The notes beneath the pieces were generated by a model that saw only the letters and a list, made by a program, of their open reading frames with translations, was not told the origin of the DNA and searched no databases. From NCBI GenBank assembly GCA_015680905.1, contig CM027377.1, forward strand, positions 5,418,501-5,482,500: DNA of 64,000 nt. The letters run 5' to 3'. Source of the DNA: Coptis chinensis (lineage: Eukaryota > Streptophyta > Magnoliopsida > Ranunculales > Ranunculaceae). A program made the position numbers and the translations under genes. Below are positions 60,554 to 64,000 of the stretch, piece by piece. Positions within the stretch are counted from its first letter, which is position 1, and the number at the start of each line of letters is the position of its first letter.

Positions 60554-62200
60554 TCATAGGAAAAGCAAAATGAGAACTGATAAAAGTTCACGTTGGATGA
60601 AAAAAGGTACCTGCTTCATTTGCTTATTATTGTATAAATTTGCACCAATGTTGTAAAGGGATGCAATAAGGAATTTCATCTCTTTCAACGGAATCCAGCA
60701 GCTTGAGAAGATACGGTCGATGTGGCCGTACACCTTTGAAATAAATGAAATAGAATTACGTATATGACCAACCGATAACAACTGAATTTCTCCCTACAAA
60801 GCATTTCAATTAACAAAATGAGAACAACCTCAAGATTTTTATCTGTCTTGAGGGATTTTGTGAAAGCTGCGATTGCTGCATATAGCAATGTGTTTCTACT
60901 CTCTCTAAACTTCTCTCTCTCCTTTCCAGATGTACAGTTGCAATTATTCACCAAGAATAAAGATATTTTGCATTCACACATTTAGCCTATGAGCATGGAT
61001 TCATTAACAAAGGTCTCCACTGTTAAAATAAAAGTACAAACTACAGTACTTCTAGTGGAAACTGATTGAATGAGACTAACGCAACAAATAAAGAACGGCG
61101 TCACAAAATTGTTGGAATGCATCCGGAATAAACATTAGCTTAGTCGAAAAGCGGATTGAATTTCTCTTCAGCGAGAATAAGTTGGCTTGCTTTATTGATT
61201 ATTTCGCCAATGGATGATGGGAAAGAAGACCCTCGCCGCTTTCACTCTTTGCAACTTCTAGAACACTTGTGGAAATAAGTTTCCAAACGATGAAGCATGT
61301 CGACTAAGTATAGCGGATCCTCACTACCGGTTGAAAGTTGGAGCGGTGAATTAGTAACCCGAACTTTCAGATTTGTTACAGCTCGGATGAAAATTTGTCT
61401 CCATAAAACACATGCCAACCGCGATAAAGCCTCAGAATTGAATCAACAGGTACCAAAACCTGCTGATAGTTTTGACAGTTAGATTCACTGAGCTGCATAA
61501 TTATCCACCTATAGAAACAAAAATGAAGAATCTAATCGTTTCCTAAGATGGGGTTCACCCAAAATCCTAACTGCATATGATTTTCACCCAACGGTTGGAA
61601 ATACTGTTTGCATTTTGAAAGGGGGGGGAGGTAATCACAACGGTACACCACCCTCCAGTTTATAAACGTCAAGTATGTTTGCAATTCTGGATGATATCTT
61701 AAGTTGAGAATCTCTGATCCCCTGGACTCTGTTGCACATGCATATACATAAAGAAGATAAAACATTCAGATATCAGGATCATTTACCTTACTAAAATCAC
61801 TTGCTATTTTGTGAGGACTGCTACCAACATCTTTACAATAATCTATGCTTGCAAATCGACACTTTCTTAGACAATAATCAACAATATATCAACACATTCA
61901 TTTACACTGTCTTCCACCCCAACCTGAAAAATTGTAAGGAAATGTTATGCTTCATGTTCTGCATCCATAAAACGGTTCAAACTTTGCACACTTCAAGAGA
62001 TAGAGTAGTTAAATAAAATGCCATGTTACCTCGCAGTTGTTTCTAATAAAGTCCATCAAACACTTCAACACATCAACAATAAGCAAATATTTACTTGACC
62101 ATTGAGAGCTCAGAGTATAACAAATATTCCTCGCAATCTGCACATTACAAATTCTAAACACATAAGACCTACAAGTTAGTGTAGAAACTATTATGCTATA
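60554..62200 (-). pseudogene. Decayed multi-exon gene, possibly separase-like
   Basis: Minus-strand pieces with splice-like borders occur in order: about 62140-62030 (IARNICYTLSSQWSSKYLL, CLMDFIRNNCE), about 61915-61800 (VEDSVNECVDI, then shifted YCLRKCRFASIDYCKDVGSS), about 61490-61130 (LVPVDSILRLY, HRLETYFHKCSRSC, FPSSIGEIINKASQ), 60930-60840 (RNTLLYAAIAAFTKSLKTDK) and 60730-60615 (WIPLKEMKFLIASLYNIGAN). Frames break inside most pieces. The helical-repeat look and YNIG...LYNNKQ resemble plant separase N-terminal regions, but this rests on memory of weak likeness. Confidence 0.35.
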
Positions 62201-62235
62201 AATAAAAGAGAACCATTATTGAAAAAAAAAAAAAA

Positions 62236-62874
62236 AGCTCCATCTATAACGCCTGCTTCTCTCACTATGTGCGGCGCTTAAATGTACTTGTGTTGTGAAT
62301 AATTAACTGCGGAAACAACGTTACCCACACCAAACGGATCAATCCTACACAAAGATTGATCTTTCTCAATAGACAAGACTTCAACACCCTCCAAGCAATA
62401 TCCCAACACTTCTCAATATCAAATAACAAGCATATGAAATAAAACAATCAATGTAAAAGAAGAACAAACCACAAGGCGAGATATATCGGTTCGCAATTTG
62501 CCTACTTCCACCACTCGCGAGTTCCAAGCTTTACTAGATGTCCGAGAACTGATTACAAGTCTCTCTCAATTCACTCACAAAGAATGAACACTCAACTCAC
62601 AAAGAATTGTTCTCTTTGTAATCACTCTCTTTCTTGGTTTTGGAAAAGTTAGGTTTTCAAAAACTGATTTTGTTTTATACCAAAAACCAAAAAAATCGCG
62701 GATTCTTGTAGCGAGGCCATAAAAAAAAAAACGGGCGGTATCTCTGGCCGCGGCGCCTTTAAAGCCATGGCCTTGGTATGCCTTCTTTGAGCGGTATCTT
62801 TAAATCATCGGAGTAGTGGCTGAGTCGCCAGCTGGCTGGCTGGCGTCCGGCCCGTGAAAACAAATTTTTCTACA
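62236..62874 (-). mobile_element. Probable 3' LTR of a minus-strand copia element
   Basis: On the minus strand a purine-rich CTCACCGAGGTGGAGAA is followed by TGTAGAAAAATTTG, a typical start of a 3' LTR at 62874. The left boundary (LTR end) is not resolved; an A/T run at 62220-62236 is close to it. Confidence 0.5.
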
Positions 62875-64000
62875 TTCTCCACCTCGGTGAGGTTTTAACA
62901 CATAAAACCAAGCCCGAACACATCCGGCAAGATCACATCCGGTAGGAACACCTCCAGCAAGGAAGACTTCGCGATCAAGCGCCCGAAGGGCTATGCCCAC
63001 CTGGGGGGCTCTTTCAAACATGTAGGATTTGGAGCAAGTCCAAACGGTGTTGGAACTTAACTCCGGTGACAACTTTCGTCGACATATCGGCCGGGGGGTG
63101 TCATGGGTGTCTACTTTCTCAAGTGCTACATCACCATCCTCAGCGACATCCCGTATAAAGTGATATCGGACATCAATATGCTTGGTCCGACCATGATGAA
63201 CTTGGTTCTTCGCCAAATGAATAGCACTTCGACTATCCTGATACCAATGACACGTTACGCTTTCAATACCCAATCATCTAGAAGACCCTCCGAAGCCATA
63301 GTGCCTCTTTCATTTGCCTCGCCCTTTGCCATATACTGCCTCCGATTAGTAGATGAAGCAAGAGTAGCACATGCATAGACCTCCAACTAACCGTTGCACC
63401 ATGCATCATAAACACATAACCGATGAGTCGATCGTCGTCTATCTAGATCACTGCATAATCGAATCCACAAACCGACATAACAAGTGCCTCCCACCATAAG
63501 CTAATCCCACATCCAAAGTACCCTTCAAGTACCTTAATACCCATTTCATTTGCCTCCCAATCTTTGCTTCCCGGTTTGCCATATACCGCTCACAACACTA
63601 ATTGCACGTGGAAATGTGCATTGTGCACACCATAGCATACATCAAACTACCCGCGGCACTTGCATAAGGAACATTAGCCATATGCTTTTGTTCCTCCACC
63701 CAACTAGGAGAGAACTTAGGTGAAAGCCTAAAATGCCCAACTAAAGGGTAGAAACCGACTTTGCATTCTCCATACCAAATCGAGAAATTACTTTTACGAA
63801 TGTATTTCTTCCGAGATACAACTATCCGTTAAACTTCTTCCTATCTCTGTCAATCTCCATGCCCAAGATATCTTCTTGGCTCCACCTAAGTCTTTCATCT
63901 CAAACTTCGAGCTAAGTTGAGATTTCAACTTGTCTATCTCCACCATGCTTTTGGAAGCAATAAGCATGTCATCCACATAAAGCGGGGAGATAGATGAAGT
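62875..64000 (-). mobile_element. Copia pol (RT and RNase H), minus strand, runs off the window
   Basis: On the minus strand YVDDMLIASKSMVEIDKLK and SSKFEMKDLGGAKKI (about 63985-63885) are the reverse transcriptase active site and thumb. The sequence QDSRSAIHLAKNQVHHGRTK with HIDVRYHFIRD (about 63240-63130) is RNase H. The region between has frame breaks. The 5' part lies beyond base 64000. It is a different family from the element at 52746. Confidence 0.85.

Noticed and set aside
1-64000. CRISPR arrays or bacterial operons
   Set aside because: No regularly spaced repeats with unique spacers; the content is plant nuclear DNA.

Overview
This is nuclear DNA of a dicot flowering plant. The evidence is U2-type introns with GT/AG borders, a plant-type tRNA-Asn, a plastid calcium-sensing receptor gene (CAS), an SRP19 gene, and many plant transposons: CACTA, Mutator-like, hAT, PIF/Harbinger, Helitron, Ty1/copia and LTR elements with Tat/Athila-like primer sites. 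I cannot name the species. Only three protein genes look largely intact: a tail-anchored coiled-coil protein (1570-4362, six exons), CAS (26766-28967, six exons) and SRP19 (45535-48716, three coding exons, with a frameshift near the end). One tRNA-Asn gene lies at 4840-4912 on the minus strand.

Region 5.66-26.68 kb is a tandem duplication made of repeats. Copy A (5662-19482) and copy B (about 19483-26680) share an LTR and leader arrangement, a broken gene for an unrecognised protein with repeated E-K-E-x-x-E-C-L-L-K segments, a minus-strand LTR with a Tat-type primer site, a hAT-type element and a Helitron-like end. Copy A later received two insertions whose empty sites survive in copy B: a 4440-bp CACTA element (8590-13029) and a 740-bp Mutator-type foldback element (13435-14174). 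The CACTA element carries exon and intron pieces of three unrelated host genes, all on the minus strand: an AMBRA1-like WD40 gene, a Sas10/UTP3 (THALLO) gene and a cytosolic glutamine synthetase.

Region 30-51 kb surrounds SRP19. Upstream lie two tandem copies of a roughly 6-kb, mostly non-coding segment, with a third partial copy downstream. Pieces of the SRP19 promoter and leader intron recur among them. A short hairpin motif around the core GGGAACGCTAGATTATG occurs eight times in four pairs, and its stem shows compensatory changes.

Region 50.6-59.05 kb holds a solo LTR, a minus-strand copia integrase fragment and a full-length but broken Ty1/copia element with LTRs and target-site duplication. 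The right end (59.2-62.2 kb) has remnants of an SLH-domain-type plastid protein gene (plus strand) and a decayed, possibly separase-like gene (minus strand). A second copia element, on the minus strand, runs off the window end.

The genes do not form a pathway. The main story is transposon activity: gene capture, duplication and insertion next to promoters.
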